Shown piece by piece: positions 10,811 through 21,501 of a stretch of DNA of 64,000 nt. Source of the DNA: Halomonas sp. HL-48. GTDB lineage: Bacteria > Pseudomonadota > Gammaproteobacteria > Pseudomonadales > Halomonadaceae. The notes below the pieces were generated by a model. It had not been told where the DNA came from. It was given only the letters and a program-made list of their open reading frames with translations, and ran no database searches. The stretch is taken from NCBI RefSeq assembly GCF_001314875.1, contig NZ_LJZS01000003.1:186001-250000 (forward strand), read 5' to 3'. Within the stretch, counting starts at the first letter, position 1. Each line of letters starts with the position of its first letter. The translations under genes were made by a program, and so were the position numbers.

Positions 10811-12220
10811 CTACCGCAAACGGCGTCGCTCGCTTGAGGACGGGATGCCCATACCTTCGCGATATTTGGCGACGGTACGCCGCGCCACGTGAATGCCGGC
10901 GTCTTCAAGCAAGGTGACCAGGCGGCTGTCGGAAAGGGGTTTGCCGGGCGCCTCTTCCTGGATGAGTTTTTTGAGCCGTGCCCTGATCGCGGTGCTTGAA
11001 TGGCTGTCGCCGTCCTGGCCGCTGATCTGGCTGGAAAAGAAATATTTAAGCTCGAAAATGCCCCGTGGCGTATGGATGAACTTCTGGGTGGTGACCCGGG
11101 AGATCGTCGATTCGTGCATCTCGACCGCATCGGCGATGTCGGCCAGGATCAATGGTTTCATGGCTTCTTCGCCCTGCTCCAGAAAGCCGATCTGACGAGA
11201 GATGATTTCGCGACCGACGCGCAGCAGAGTGTCGTTGCGGCTGGAGAGGCTTTTGATCAGCCAGCGGGCTTCCTGCAGGTGATCCTTGAGAAACTGGTTA
11301 TCCTGGCTCTTGTCGGCGCGTTTGATCAGGCTTGCGTAGTCGGGCTGAATCCTGAGTTTGGGAAGCGCCTCGGGGTTGAGTTCCAGGTGCCACCCTTCGT
11401 TGTCATGGCGAACCACAAGGTCGGGAATCACATAGCTGTCATCGGTTGCGGTGTATACGCTGCCGGGACGAGGGTCCAGGCTGCGGATCAGTTGGACGAC
11501 GTCGTTGAGCTGCGTCTCGTCCAGACCGAGCCGTCGTTTGAGCAGGCGTAGATCATTTTTGCCCAGGGCTTCCAGGAACTGGCGGACCAGCCGCCGGGCA
11601 GGCATCAGCAGCGGAGTATCGTCGGGCAGGGCGGCGAGCTGAAGCATCAGGCATTCGCGCAGATCACGGGCGAACACGCCGGTCGGCTCAAACTGCTGGA
11701 GCCGCATCAGGATGGTTTCGATCTCGCGCTGGCTGAGGCCTTCCACGCCCTGGGCGCGCAGCCCTTCGCGGATATCGTTGAGTGGCTGGGTTAAGTAGCC
11801 GTTAGCGTCGAGGGCGTCGATCAGGCTTTCAGCGACCAGCTGCTCGCGGCTGCTCAGGTCGGTCATGGCGAGCTGCCAAAGGAGATGGCCGTGCAGGCTT
11901 TGCCCCGCCGCCTGACGTTCAAAGTCCGGGCCCTCACTGCTGGTGCTGCCGGTGCCGGCCATGTCCTGGTAGGTGTCCGACCAGTCGCTGTCGACGGAGA
12001 GCTCCGTGGGGATGCTGTCGGCCCATTCGGTCTCTTCGGGCTCGCTGGCGGCCTGTTCGCTGAACTCGTCCTCTTGCTCGAGCATCGGGTTGGCGTCGAG
12101 GGCCTGCTGAATTTCCTGGCGTAAATCGAGCGTGGATAGCTGCAGCAGGGCTATGGCCTGCTGCAACTGGGGTGTCATGGTGAGCTGGGTGCCGATCCGC
12201 AGTTGAAGAGAAGCTTTCAT
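10811..12220 (-). CDS. rpoN: RNA polymerase sigma-54 factor
   Basis: Sigma-54 (469 aa), which directs RNA polymerase to -24/-12 promoters and needs AAA+ enhancer-binding activators. The glutamine-rich region I (MKASLQLRIGTQLTMTPQLQQAI), an acidic region II, the core-binding domain and the C-terminal RpoN box ARRTVAKYRE are all present. Another ATG two codons upstream (12226) is equally possible. Two sigma-54 consensus elements lie 67-100 bases upstream of the start, between lptB and rpoN, so the gene may be controlled by its own product. It heads the hpf-ptsN-rapZ-ptsO segment. Confidence 0.97.
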   Translation of the reverse strand: MKASLQLRIGTQLTMTPQLQQAIALLQLSTLDLRQEIQQALDANPMLEQEDEFSEQAASEPEETEWADSIPTELSVDSDWSDTYQDMAGTGSTSSEGPDFERQAAGQSLHGHLLWQLAMTDLSSREQLVAESLIDALDANGYLTQPLNDIREGLRAQGVEGLSQREIETILMRLQQFEPTGVFARDLRECLMLQLAALPDDTPLLMPARRLVRQFLEALGKNDLRLLKRRLGLDETQLNDVVQLIRSLDPRPGSVYTATDDSYVIPDLVVRHDNEGWHLELNPEALPKLRIQPDYASLIKRADKSQDNQFLKDHLQEARWLIKSLSSRNDTLLRVGREIISRQIGFLEQGEEAMKPLILADIADAVEMHESTISRVTTQKFIHTPRGIFELKYFFSSQISGQDGDSHSSTAIRARLKKLIQEEAPGKPLSDSRLVTLLEDAGIHVARRTVAKYREGMGIPSSSERRRLR

Positions 12221-12286
12221 GACCATCTGAGAACCACTCGTTATCGGAAAGCATCCACCCTAGTGCGTGTTGTGTTTTGGTGCAAG

Positions 12287-12320
12287 TGCAATAAGTATGC
12301 CACAGGCAATAAATATGCCA
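12287..12320 (-). promoter_or_regulatory. Tandem sigma-54 (-24/-12) promoter elements before rpoN
   Basis: Read on the minus strand, TGGCATATTTATTGC (12320-12306) and TGGCATACTTATTGC (12302-12288) form a direct repeat of period 18 with one mismatch. Each fits the established sigma-54 consensus TGGCAYRNNNNTTGCW; the downstream copy also has the final W (A at 12287), while the upstream copy has C. GG and GC are correctly ten bases apart. From the -12 GC of the second copy, transcription would start near 12277, leaving a leader of about 50 bases before rpoN. Which copy is used, or whether one serves autorepression, cannot be seen from sequence. Confidence 0.75.
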
Positions 12321-12329
12321 TTGACAGCT

Positions 12330-13079
12330 TTACAGACGGAAATCAGCACCTAGATAAACGTCGCGAACTTCCTGGTTGTCAAGAATGGCGCTAGGCGTGC
12401 CGCTGGCGATGATGTGGCCGTCCCCGACGATGTAGGCCACATCGCAGATATCCAGCGTCTCGCGCACGTTATGGTCGGTGATCAGCACGCCGATGTCACG
12501 GTCCTTCAAGGCGCGAATAATCGCTTTGATATCACCGACTGAAATAGGGTCGACGCCGGCGAAGGGTTCGTCCAGAAGGATGAACGCGGGTTCAGTGGCA
12601 AGCGACCGGGCAATCTCGACGCGACGGCGTTCGCCGCCGGAAAGGCTCATGCCCATGTTGTCGCGGATGTGGGTGATATGAAAATCCTCCAGCAGCGCTT
12701 CGAGGCGTTCTTCGCGCCCGGCGCGATCGAGATCCTTGCGCGTCTGAAGGATCGCCATGATGTTATCGGCAACGGTCAGCTTGCGAAAGATCGACGCTTC
12801 CTGGGGCAGATAACCGATGCCTGCCTTGGCGCGCTCGTGCATGGGCGCGCGGGAAAGATCGAGGCTGTCGATGCCGACGCTGCCCGCGTCAGCCTTGACC
12901 AGGCCGACGATCATGTAGAACGAGGTGGTTTTGCCCGCCCCATTGGGGCCGAGCAAGCCCACGATGCTGCCCTGGGAGATATCCAGGTTGATGTCTTTTA
13001 CGACGCGCCGGCGCTTGTAGCTTTTTGCCAAATGGCGGGCGTGTAGGGTTCGGGTTGCGCGGTCGGCAGCAGCGGCCAT
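12330..13079 (-). CDS. lptB: LPS export ABC transporter ATPase LptB
   Basis: ATPase (249 aa) that with LptF/LptG extracts LPS from the inner membrane and drives it along the LptCAD bridge. Walker A GPNGAGKT, the signature [14 protein letters not shown] and Walker [14 protein letters not shown] are intact, and the C-terminal YLGADFRL is typical of the family. It is 10 bases from lptA with a good ribosome binding site (AAGGAG). It is the last gene of the kdsD-kdsC-lptC-lptA-lptB run; the tandem sigma-54 elements begin 10 bases after its stop. Confidence 0.97.
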   Translation of the reverse strand: MAAAADRATRTLHARHLAKSYKRRRVVKDINLDISQGSIVGLLGPNGAGKTTSFYMIVGLVKADAGSVGIDSLDLSRAPMHERAKAGIGYLPQEASIFRKLTVADNIMAILQTRKDLDRAGREERLEALLEDFHITHIRDNMGMSLSGGERRRVEIARSLATEPAFILLDEPFAGVDPISVGDIKAIIRALKDRDIGVLITDHNVRETLDICDVAYIVGDGHIIASGTPSAILDNQEVRDVYLGADFRL

Positions 13080-13089
13080 CGGGCTCTCC

Positions 13090-13587
13090 TTATTCTTCGG
13101 GTTGCAGCGTCATGCGGATACGCTGCGGCTCTTGGTTCTCCACGTCGGAGCGCGCCTGGACCACGTCCCGATCGATGAAGTATTCCAGTCGCCCGCCGGT
13201 GAAACGGTCGCCCTGCTGGATGATTTCAGCCTGGTCGATCAACTCCACCCGGCGCTCGGCGACGTGATAAATCACTTTGCGTCCCCAGCCTTCCATGGGG
13301 TCTTCCTGGTCCTCGGGCTGCTGTCGTAAATAGGCGCGTTCGCCCAGGGCAATGGCGCGCGAAAGCTCGCCTTCGTCGTTGCGCTGAATTTCGACTTCGT
13401 CGCCTTTGATCAGCATGTCGCCCTGGCGAACTTCGACGTCCCCGGTATACACCGCTGTGCCGGCACGCTGGTCGAGATCCAGTTGGTCGGCTTCAACCTC
13501 AACCGGTTGCTGCTGGTGGTTGTCGGCCGTGGCGTAAAGTGGGACCAGGCAGGCGGCGGCCAAGGCCGTGTATATAAGCGCTTTCAT
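13090..13587 (-). CDS. lptA: LPS transport periplasmic protein LptA
   Basis: Periplasmic OstA-fold protein (165 aa) that polymerises between LptC and LptD and carries LPS across the periplasm. A signal peptide is visible ([21 protein letters not shown], cut near residue 21). It is followed by the typical [20 protein letters not shown] start of the beta-jellyroll and a [12 protein letters not shown] repeat unit. It lies 3 bases after the lptC stop, with AGGAA serving as ribosome binding site inside the end of lptC. Confidence 0.94.
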   Translation of the reverse strand: MKALIYTALAAACLVPLYATADNHQQQPVEVEADQLDLDQRAGTAVYTGDVEVRQGDMLIKGDEVEIQRNDEGELSRAIALGERAYLRQQPEDQEDPMEGWGRKVIYHVAERRVELIDQAEIIQQGDRFTGGRLEYFIDRDVVQARSDVENQEPQRIRMTLQPEE

Positions 13588-13590
13588 GTT

Positions 13591-14172
13591 TTATTCCTGT
13601 CCAGGTTGCGTCTCGGGGGGGTGGTAGCCTTGCACATTGTCTTCAAGGCGCACCTCCTCATCGTTGAGCCATGCATCCATCCGTTGCGCCGTCATGCGCT
13701 GGGGAGGCTGCTGAAGAAGTACGTGGGTATCGCTCCAGGCATGGGCGGTCTTGCCATCATAGTGCAGCACGTCGGTGTCCAGTTGCCATCCCTCTTCGGG
13801 CGCTATCAGTCGCGCATTGCCCGAGAGCGTCAGTTCCTGCGCATTGGTGTCGAGCATCCCTACTTCGGAGGTGGCGTTCCACACGCGACGTTCGCTGTCA
13901 TAAAGCTTGGCACGGGGCGTTTCTGCCTGGGTGGAAGCGGACTGGGGGGTATGCAGCAGGCGCGGGGTGGTCAGCCCCTGCTGGATGTTGCCCTGCTCGT
14001 CGAATAACGTCAGTTCGGCGTCGTGAAGCACATGGCCGGGCTCTTCCGACCGCGCATCGGGGTCGGGGGAGACGGTTCGCGGGCCGCCGGGGTCCAACCA
14101 TACCAGCAGGCCGCCGAGTGCCAGTACGATCAGGGCGAGTCCCAGGCGCGTGCGTAGTCGCTTCACCATCAT
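13591..14172 (-). CDS. lptC: LPS export protein LptC
   Basis: Bitopic inner-membrane protein (up to 193 aa) that receives LPS from LptBFG and passes it to LptA. One N-terminal transmembrane helix (LGLALIVLALGGLLVWL) is followed by a periplasmic OstA-like domain of about 150 residues. The start is ambiguous: AGGA directly abuts ATG-ATG-GTG (14172-14164). By spacing, the GTG at 14166 is the best placed (6 bases), but all three give the same protein within two residues. The kdsC stop overlaps the ribosome binding site, so coupling to kdsC is expected. Confidence 0.92.
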   Translation of the reverse strand: MMVKRLRTRLGLALIVLALGGLLVWLDPGGPRTVSPDPDARSEEPGHVLHDAELTLFDEQGNIQQGLTTPRLLHTPQSASTQAETPRAKLYDSERRVWNATSEVGMLDTNAQELTLSGNARLIAPEEGWQLDTDVLHYDGKTAHAWSDTHVLLQQPPQRMTAQRMDAWLNDEEVRLEDNVQGYHPPETQPGQE

Positions 14173-14175
14173 TCC

Positions 14176-14712
14176 TCAGCCGTGCAGGTAAGTGTCGATG
14201 ACCGCGCCCCAGTGGCCCTGGGCATCCAGCATCGCGTCACATACTTCGCGCACGGCCCCGTGGCCACCCAGGCGCTCGGTAATCCAGTCGGCATGGGTAT
14301 GCATATAGTCAGGCGCGTTGGGGACGGTAATGCCTACGCCCGAGCGTTTGATGCTGGCTAAGTCGGGCAGGTCGTCGCCGCAGTAGGCCACCTGGGCAAG
14401 TTCGATGTCCAGGCGCTGGCAGAGCCCGCGCAGCGTGGCCAGTTTGTCCTCGCATCCCTGGTAGACGTGGGGAATGCCCAGGGCGGCGGCGCGTTGGCTG
14501 ACCATGGGCGAATCGCGCCCGGTAATCAGGGCAACCGAAATGCCGGCGCGCTTGAGCAGCTTGAGCCCGTGGCCATCCTGGGTGTGAAACGCCTTGATTT
14601 CAACGCCGTCGGCCTGAAAGTAAAGCCGACCGTCGGTGAGCACGCCATCGACATCCAGAGCGAATAAGCGCACGCGGCGGAGTCGGTCGAGTAGGTCAGC
14701 GGAAAGGGTCAT
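14176..14712 (-). CDS. kdsC: 3-deoxy-D-manno-octulosonate 8-phosphate phosphatase
   Basis: HAD-superfamily phosphatase (178 aa) converting Kdo-8-phosphate to Kdo in LPS core synthesis. HAD motif I is LFALDVDGVLTDGRLYF (nucleophile and acid/base Asp near residues 19-21), motif II is ALITGRDS, and motif III/IV is AYCGDDLPDLASIKRSG. The small size with no extra cap is typical of the tetrameric C0-type KdsC. A strong GGAGG precedes the ATG. It follows kdsD by 20 bases. Confidence 0.96.
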   Translation of the reverse strand: MTLSADLLDRLRRVRLFALDVDGVLTDGRLYFQADGVEIKAFHTQDGHGLKLLKRAGISVALITGRDSPMVSQRAAALGIPHVYQGCEDKLATLRGLCQRLDIELAQVAYCGDDLPDLASIKRSGVGITVPNAPDYMHTHADWITERLGGHGAVREVCDAMLDAQGHWGAVIDTYLHG

Positions 14713-14732
14713 TGAGCCTCCGGTCGATTCGG

Positions 14733-15716
14733 TTATATGACGCCGCTGGCAAGCAGGTCATGCATGTGTAGCGCCCCTATCGGGCGCTGTTGTTCATCCA
14801 CTACCGCCAGCGCGGTGATGCGATTGTCTTCCATGATGCGCACAGCTTCGGCGGCCAGCAGGTCGGGAGAGATACGCTTGCCGGGGCGGGTCATTACGTC
14901 ATCCACCCGCACGTCGCGCAGGTCATGGAAGTTATCCAGGGTGCGGCGCAGGTCGCCATCGGTGTAAACACCGGCCAATTGACCGTCGGGGGCGACCACG
15001 CAGGTGAACCCCAGCCCCTGGCGGGTGATTTCCAGCAAGGCATCGCGTAGCGGGCTGCCCAGCAGGACCTGGGGCAGGCGGTCGCCCCCGTGCATCAGGT
15101 CACGCACGCGCAGCAGCAGGCGTCGGCCCAGGCTGCCGCCGGGGTGCGACAGGGCGAAGTCTTCGGCGGTGAAGCCACGTGCCTCAAGGAGGGCGACGGC
15201 TAACGCGTCGCCGAGCGCGAGCGCCGCCGTGGTCGAGCTTGTCGGGGCCAGATCCAGTGGACAGGCTTCCCGGTCAACGCTGCTGTTCAGGTGGGCGTCA
15301 GCGTGTTGCGCGAGCGTCGACGTGGGCCTGCCCGTCATGCTGATCAGCGGCGTGCCGAGCCGTTTGAGCAGCGGCAGCAATGCCGTGACCTCGGCGGTTT
15401 CGCCGGAATTGGACAGCGCGATCACCACGTCGCTACGGGTGATCATGCCAAGATCGCCATGGCTGGCCTCGCCGGGATGAACAAAAAAGGCGGGGGAGCC
15501 GGTGCTCGCCAGTGTCGCGGCGATCTTGCCGGCAATATGGCCTGATTTACCCATGCCGGTGACCACGACGCGGCCATGGCAGCCAAGAATCAGCTCGCAA
15601 GCATGGTCGAAATGCGTATCCAGCTTGGCAGCCAGGCCGGCAATGGCGGCCTGCTCGATATTCAGCGTGCGCAATGCGCTTTGACGAAAAGGCGTAATAG
15701 CAGTGGTCGCTGGCAT
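14733..15716 (-). CDS. kdsD: Arabinose-5-phosphate isomerase KdsD
   Basis: Converts ribulose-5-phosphate to arabinose-5-phosphate, the first committed step towards Kdo. It has 327 aa: an N-terminal SIS domain (VVTGMGKSGHIAGKIAATL; ALSNSGETAEVTALLP) and two C-terminal CBS domains (VRDLMHGGDRLP; DDVMTRPGKRISPD). It is the first gene of the minus-strand kds-lpt run and diverges from mlaF across a 269-base gap. The ribosome binding site is weak in the sequence. Confidence 0.96.
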   Translation of the reverse strand: MPATTAITPFRQSALRTLNIEQAAIAGLAAKLDTHFDHACELILGCHGRVVVTGMGKSGHIAGKIAATLASTGSPAFFVHPGEASHGDLGMITRSDVVIALSNSGETAEVTALLPLLKRLGTPLISMTGRPTSTLAQHADAHLNSSVDREACPLDLAPTSSTTAALALGDALAVALLEARGFTAEDFALSHPGGSLGRRLLLRVRDLMHGGDRLPQVLLGSPLRDALLEITRQGLGFTCVVAPDGQLAGVYTDGDLRRTLDNFHDLRDVRVDDVMTRPGKRISPDLLAAEAVRIMEDNRITALAVVDEQQRPIGALHMHDLLASGVI

Positions 15717-15985
15717 GGGTGATCGCGTGGCTCGTTAAAAATGATAAACAGGGTACAAGAGTAACATTGACGGCAAGCAGTTTGCCCTATCGTTTTGCCT
15801 CGGGGGCAACCTATGCTCGCTTGTCATCGTCAGGGTGGGTTAGAATACGTTGTTCGATAATTCTTTTTAACCACTGTTTTTTCGTTGTGTGGAACGAGGC
15901 GCCACCACCGCTCTAGCGGATGGCGTTTACACGGCGAACCAGCGCTGAACCGCCGGCGCATGTCAACGTGAGAGTCGATGGTTCC

Positions 15986-16810
15986 ATGAGCACTGTGCCT
16001 TTTATTGAAGTTGAGAACCTGTATTTTTCGCGCGGAGATAGCGAGATCTTTCGCGGCGTGAATATGACCATTCCCCGCGGCAAAGTGACGGCCATCATGG
16101 GGCCAAGCGGAACAGGTAAAACCACTCTGTTGAAGCTGATCGGCGGGCAACTGACGCCGGATAAGGGGCGTGTTCTGATCGACGGCGACGACGTTCATCG
16201 CCTGTCGCGGAAAGCCTTGTTTGCCCTGCGTAAACGTATGGGCATGCTGTTTCAGAGCGGGGCGCTGTTCTCGGATCTCGATGTCTATGAAAACGTCGCC
16301 TTTCCGCTGCGCGTCCATACCGACCTGCCCGATGCAATGATTCGCGATCTGGTGCTGCTCAAACTTCAGGCGGTAGGCCTGCGCGGGGCGCGCCACCTGA
16401 CGCCAGCCGAACTTTCGGGCGGTATGGCCCGGCGCGTGGCGCTTGCCAGGGCGGTGGCCCTGGACCCTGAACTGATTCTCTACGACGAGCCGTTCGTGGG
16501 TCAGGACCCGATCTCCATGGGCGTGCTGGTGCAGCTAATCAAGCGGCTCAATCAGGCACTCAACCTGACGTCGGTGGTGGTCTCCCACGATATCAAGGAG
16601 ACATTGACCATCGCGGATTACCTGTACTTTATTTCCGAAGGCCACGTAGTGGCCCACGGAACGCCCGCCGATCTCGACGCCAATCAGGATGCCCGGGTGA
16701 AGCAATTCATCCACGGGGAGCCCGACGGCCCCGTTCCGTTCCATTACCCGGCGTCAGCTTTTTATCCCGACATGCTGGGTGACACGGTGATTCAGGGAGA
16801 TGCCAAATGA
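15986..16810 (+). CDS. mlaF: Phospholipid ABC transporter ATPase MlaF
   Basis: ATPase of the MlaFEDB inner-membrane complex, which moves phospholipids between the inner membrane and MlaC and keeps the outer-membrane outer leaflet free of phospholipid. It has 274 aa from [14 protein letters not shown]; an upstream in-frame ATG (15920) would add 22 atypical residues. Walker A GPSGTGKT, the signature [14 protein letters not shown] and Walker [14 protein letters not shown] are present. The next gene overlaps by 4 bases. The 269-base divergent region upstream holds a TTGCC-N5-GGCAA hairpin (15795-15809) and TAGAAT at 15841, but I see no well-spaced promoter. Confidence 0.95.
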   Translation: MSTVPFIEVENLYFSRGDSEIFRGVNMTIPRGKVTAIMGPSGTGKTTLLKLIGGQLTPDKGRVLIDGDDVHRLSRKALFALRKRMGMLFQSGALFSDLDVYENVAFPLRVHTDLPDAMIRDLVLLKLQAVGLRGARHLTPAELSGGMARRVALARAVALDPELILYDEPFVGQDPISMGVLVQLIKRLNQALNLTSVVVSHDIKETLTIADYLYFISEGHVVAHGTPADLDANQDARVKQFIHGEPDGPVPFHYPASAFYPDMLGDTVIQGDAK

Positions 16811-17607
16811 CCATCAAGCAAGGAGCGGTCGCTTCGCGCATTACCCGCCTGGGGCGGCGGGGCTGCGACCTGATCGAGTCGCTGGGCCGTGCCGGGGTGT
16901 TTCTTGCCCAGTCGGCCGTGGGTGTACCGTCGGCGGAGGGTATTCGGCTGTGGATTCGCCAGCTGCACTTCGTCGGTGTGCTGTCACTGGCGATCGTGCT
17001 GGTGTCGGGGCTGTTTATCGGCATGGTGCTGGCGCTTCAGGGCTATACCATTCTGATCGATTTTGGCGCTGAAGACGCCTTGGGGCAGATGGTGGCGCTG
17101 TCGCTGCTGCGTGAACTGGCCCCGGTGGTCGCCGCGTTGTTGTTCGCCGGTCGTGCCGGGTCGGCACTCACCGCTGAAATAGGCCTGATGAAAGCGACCG
17201 AGCAGCTGACCAGCATGGAAATGATCGGCGTCGACCCCTTGAGGCGGGTGGTGGCGCCCCGCTTTTGGGCGGGGGTCGTGGCGCTGCCGATTCTTACCGT
17301 GGGGTTCAGCGTTGTAGGGATCTGGGGCGGCTACCTCGTAGGCGTCGAATGGCTGGGGGTCTTCGAAGGTTCCTACTGGAGCAACATGCAGGCAAGCGTT
17401 GGGTTCATTAACGATATCGGCAACGGCATGATCAAAAGTGTCGTGTTTGCGGTAGTGGTTACCTGGATCGCCGTGTTTCAGGGGTACGACCTGATGCCGA
17501 CCTCTGAAGGTATTTCCCGAGCGACTACGCGCACGGTCGTCTACTCGTCGCTTGCGGTGCTGGGGCTTGATTTCATATTAACCGCCGTGATGTTCGGCGG
17601 CCTCTGA
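16807..17607 (+). CDS. mlaE: Phospholipid ABC transporter permease MlaE
   Basis: Permease subunit (266 aa) of the Mla system, with about five to six hydrophobic helices. The family pattern is clear in [21 protein letters not shown] and the following [28 protein letters not shown], which is the coupling region for MlaF. The start overlaps the mlaF stop (ATGA). The gene is followed 17 bases later by mlaD. Confidence 0.96.
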   Translation: MTIKQGAVASRITRLGRRGCDLIESLGRAGVFLAQSAVGVPSAEGIRLWIRQLHFVGVLSLAIVLVSGLFIGMVLALQGYTILIDFGAEDALGQMVALSLLRELAPVVAALLFAGRAGSALTAEIGLMKATEQLTSMEMIGVDPLRRVVAPRFWAGVVALPILTVGFSVVGIWGGYLVGVEWLGVFEGSYWSNMQASVGFINDIGNGMIKSVVFAVVVTWIAVFQGYDLMPTSEGISRATTRTVVYSSLAVLGLDFILTAVMFGGL

Positions 17608-17624
17608 ATAGCGGGAGCAGTGTC

Positions 17625-18089
17625 ATGAAGCGAAGTAGAGCCATGGAGTTTGGTGTCGGCCTGTTTATATTGGTCGGGGTGCTGGGAATGGTGTTTCTGG
17701 GTCTGCGCGTCAGCGGCCTGAGCTTTTCAGGGCCATCGAACACCTTCCAACTGGACGCGCATTTTTCCAATATCGGCGGGCTCAAGCCCCGTGCCCGTGT
17801 CTCCATGTCAGGCGTGACCGTGGGGCACGTCGAGTCCATCGAGCTTGATACCGAGTGGTACGACGCGCGGGTGACGCTGAGTCTTGACAGTGAACTGGAA
17901 GGGCAGATTTCTCGTGATGCCACCGCCTCGATTCTGACCTCGGGGCTGCTGGGCGAGCAGTACGTTGGCTTGAGTATGGGGGGCGACCCCGACATGCTGG
18001 AACCCGGCGATACCATTCGTGATACGCAATCCGCGCTTGTGCTTGAAGAACTTATTCAGCAATTTATATCCAATATGGCAAGTAACTAA
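17625..18089 (+). CDS. mlaD: MCE-domain substrate-binding protein MlaD
   Basis: Single-pass inner-membrane protein (154 aa) forming the hexameric MCE ring that channels lipid between MlaE and MlaC. It has one N-terminal transmembrane helix (FGVGLFILVGVLGMVFLGLRV) followed by one MCE domain (NIGGLKPRARVSMSGVTVGHVESI). The C-terminal helix (LVLEELIQQFISNMAS) would form the central pore. It is preceded by GGGAG. A 94-base gap, longer than elsewhere in the operon, separates it from mlaC. Confidence 0.95.
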   Translation: MKRSRAMEFGVGLFILVGVLGMVFLGLRVSGLSFSGPSNTFQLDAHFSNIGGLKPRARVSMSGVTVGHVESIELDTEWYDARVTLSLDSELEGQISRDATASILTSGLLGEQYVGLSMGGDPDMLEPGDTIRDTQSALVLEELIQQFISNMASN

Positions 18090-18183
18090 CCGTTGTGATG
18101 GCGAATGGCTTGCCGCGTTCCGTGCCCGTAGCTCAGGACGAGCGAAGTAGCGGAGATCTGCTCGCCGTCGATAAAAGGAGAAA

Positions 18184-18846
18184 ATGATGCTGGTTAAAAA
18201 ATGGTCGTTAATGACAGGGATTGCCCTAGTCGCCGCGTTAGCTGCCGCCTTGATGCCGCTGTCGGCAAGCGCGCAGCCCGAGCCGCCCGAGGCGATGATC
18301 CGCGAAAACATCAATGCCTTCATGGAAGAACTCGAAGGTCAGGAAGCGTATTACGAAGACAATATTGATGAGCTCAAGCAGCACGTCGATGAGAGCCTTG
18401 AAGAAGTGGCGGACTTTCGCTACATCGGTGCCAGCGTCATGGGCAGCTATTTCCGTAATGCATCGCCAGAGCAGCGCAGCCGTTTCGCCGATGTCTTCCG
18501 TCAGACGCTCATCGATACCTATACCCGGGGGCTGGTGACCTTCGATTACGATGAGATTCGGGTGCTGGATGATCAGCGTCCTCAGCGCGAAGACGACCGT
18601 GCCAGCGTGGCCATGGAAGTTGTCGGCACCAACGGCGATGTTTATCCGGTCAACTACAGCCTGCGTCTATCCGATGGCGAGTGGCGCGTGGTCAATGTCA
18701 TCGTCAACGGTATCAACCTGGGGCTGACCTTCCGCAACCAGTTCGATCAGGCGATGCGCGACAATAACCGCGACTACGACGCAGTGATTGAGGGCTGGTC
18801 GCCAGACGTCGGCGTCGATGAGCTGGAAGAAGGGGGCAATGAGTGA
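18184..18846 (+). CDS. mlaC: Periplasmic phospholipid carrier MlaC (Ttg2D)
   Basis: Soluble shuttle (220 aa) that carries phospholipid between MlaA-OmpC at the outer membrane and MlaFEDB. The N-terminal signal peptide spans about residues 1-30, ending in LMPLSASAQ. The mature protein has the Tol_Tol_Ttg2 domain, with FRYIGASVMGSYFRNASPEQRSRF and a C-terminal GINLGLTFRNQFDQAM helix. A strong AAAAGGAG precedes the ATG. The stop overlaps the mlaB start (GTGA). Confidence 0.95.
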   Translation: MMLVKKWSLMTGIALVAALAAALMPLSASAQPEPPEAMIRENINAFMEELEGQEAYYEDNIDELKQHVDESLEEVADFRYIGASVMGSYFRNASPEQRSRFADVFRQTLIDTYTRGLVTFDYDEIRVLDDQRPQREDDRASVAMEVVGTNGDVYPVNYSLRLSDGEWRVVNVIVNGINLGLTFRNQFDQAMRDNNRDYDAVIEGWSPDVGVDELEEGGNE

Positions 18847-19181
18847 CGGTACTCTATACCGATCGCGATGTATCGCTTCACCATCAGGGCGAAGGCCTGA
18901 GCGTGCAGGGCGATGTGGATGTTACCTCGGCGGCGGCACTGGCCGCCGAGGGCTCGCGCTGGCTTGCCGAGCAGCACCCCGCGACGGTAACGCTCGATTT
19001 CAGCGAGGTGGCCACGCCGCGAAACGTTGCCCTGAGCGTTCTGCTGCAGTGGCTGCGGACCTGTCACCAGCACCAGATCAGTGTCATCTCCATTGCGCTT
19101 TCGGCACCGCTCATGCGGCTCGCCGAGCTTGCCGAGCTCGAGGCGTTGATCAAGGCGCCGGACGAAAAGCCCGCCCACTGA
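18843..19181 (+). CDS. mlaB: STAS-domain protein MlaB
   Basis: Small cytosolic STAS-domain subunit (112 aa) that binds MlaF and is needed for assembly and activity of the Mla complex. It begins with GTG overlapping the mlaC stop codon. The domain shows the STAS pattern of alternating strands and helices, with VTLDFSEVATPRNVALSVLLQWL where the conserved Ser/Thr loop is expected. The last gene of mlaFEDCB; ibaG follows 98 bases later with its own ribosome binding site. Confidence 0.9.
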   Translation: MTVLYTDRDVSLHHQGEGLSVQGDVDVTSAAALAAEGSRWLAEQHPATVTLDFSEVATPRNVALSVLLQWLRTCHQHQISVISIALSAPLMRLAELAELEALIKAPDEKPAH

Positions 19182-19279
19182 CCCGCGGGCGTCGCCAAAC
19201 CGCAGGCTTTTCTTTATGATGTCTTCCCCTTGATGTCCATCCATTCGTTATACAACGTCCTTTAAGGAGTTTTGGACCT

Positions 19280-20804
<1,525 letters not shown>

Positions 20805-20832
20805 GCCTGGCCCCCAACCATTGGCAAACAAA

Positions 20833-21489
20833 ATGAGTAATCAGTTAATTGTCGCGCTCTCGAAAGGGCGCATCCTGGATGAAACTCTGCCGCTGCTGGC
20901 CGATGCGGGCATCACCCCTATCGAGGATATCCGCAAAAGCCGCAAGCTGCTGTTTGATACGAATTTGCCCGACGTCAAATTCGTCGTGATCCGAGCGACG
21001 GACGTGCCGACCTATGTGCAACTGGGGGCGGCAGACCTGGGCGTGGCGGGCAAGGACGTACTGCTGGAACACGGCGCCGAAGGGCTCTATGAGCCGCTGG
21101 ATCTCGACATCGCCCGCTGCAAGCTGATGACGGCGGGTGTCTCCGGCGAGCGACCAACGCTGGCGCGGCGCCGGGTGGCGACGAAATTCGTCAATATCGC
21201 CCGCCGTTACTATGCCGAGCAGGGGATTCAGGCCGAAGTCATCAAGCTTTACGGCGCGATGGAACTGGCCCCGCTGATGAACCTGGCCGATGAGATCGTC
21301 GATATCGTCGACACCGGCAACACCCTGCGCGCCAACGGCATGGAGCCCCGTGAATTGATTGCGCCGATCAGCACTCGCCTGGTGGCCAACAAGGCGTCGA
21401 TGACCATGAAGCACGCCCGCATCAAACCGCTGCTGGCCCGCCTGGAGCGCGCCGTTGCCGAACGCAAGACCACATCGCCCGCCGATTAA
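20833..21489 (+). CDS. hisG: ATP phosphoribosyltransferase HisG, short form
   Basis: First enzyme of histidine biosynthesis, condensing ATP with PRPP. It has 218 aa from [14 protein letters not shown], the short form that lacks the C-terminal allosteric domain and normally works with the regulatory subunit HisZ. No hisZ is present in this window. The PRPP-binding segment [14 protein letters not shown] is intact. The upstream reading from 20701 overlaps murA and is spurious. hisD follows after 12 bases. Confidence 0.95.
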   Translation: MSNQLIVALSKGRILDETLPLLADAGITPIEDIRKSRKLLFDTNLPDVKFVVIRATDVPTYVQLGAADLGVAGKDVLLEHGAEGLYEPLDLDIARCKLMTAGVSGERPTLARRRVATKFVNIARRYYAEQGIQAEVIKLYGAMELAPLMNLADEIVDIVDTGNTLRANGMEPRELIAPISTRLVANKASMTMKHARIKPLLARLERAVAERKTTSPAD

Positions 21490-21501
21490 CGTGAGGTTGC
21501 T

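Noticed and set aside
15821..15846. Sigma-70 promoter TTGTCA/TAGAAT for mlaF
   Set aside because: The hexamers look good, but the spacer is only 14 bases, too short for normal use.
18124..18180. tRNA-like 5' half (GTGCCCGTAGCTCAGGACGA) between mlaD and mlaC
   Set aside because: The GCTC/GAGC D-arm resemblance is real, but the loop is too short and no anticodon arm, T-arm or matching acceptor strand follows, so it is not a tRNA and probably chance.
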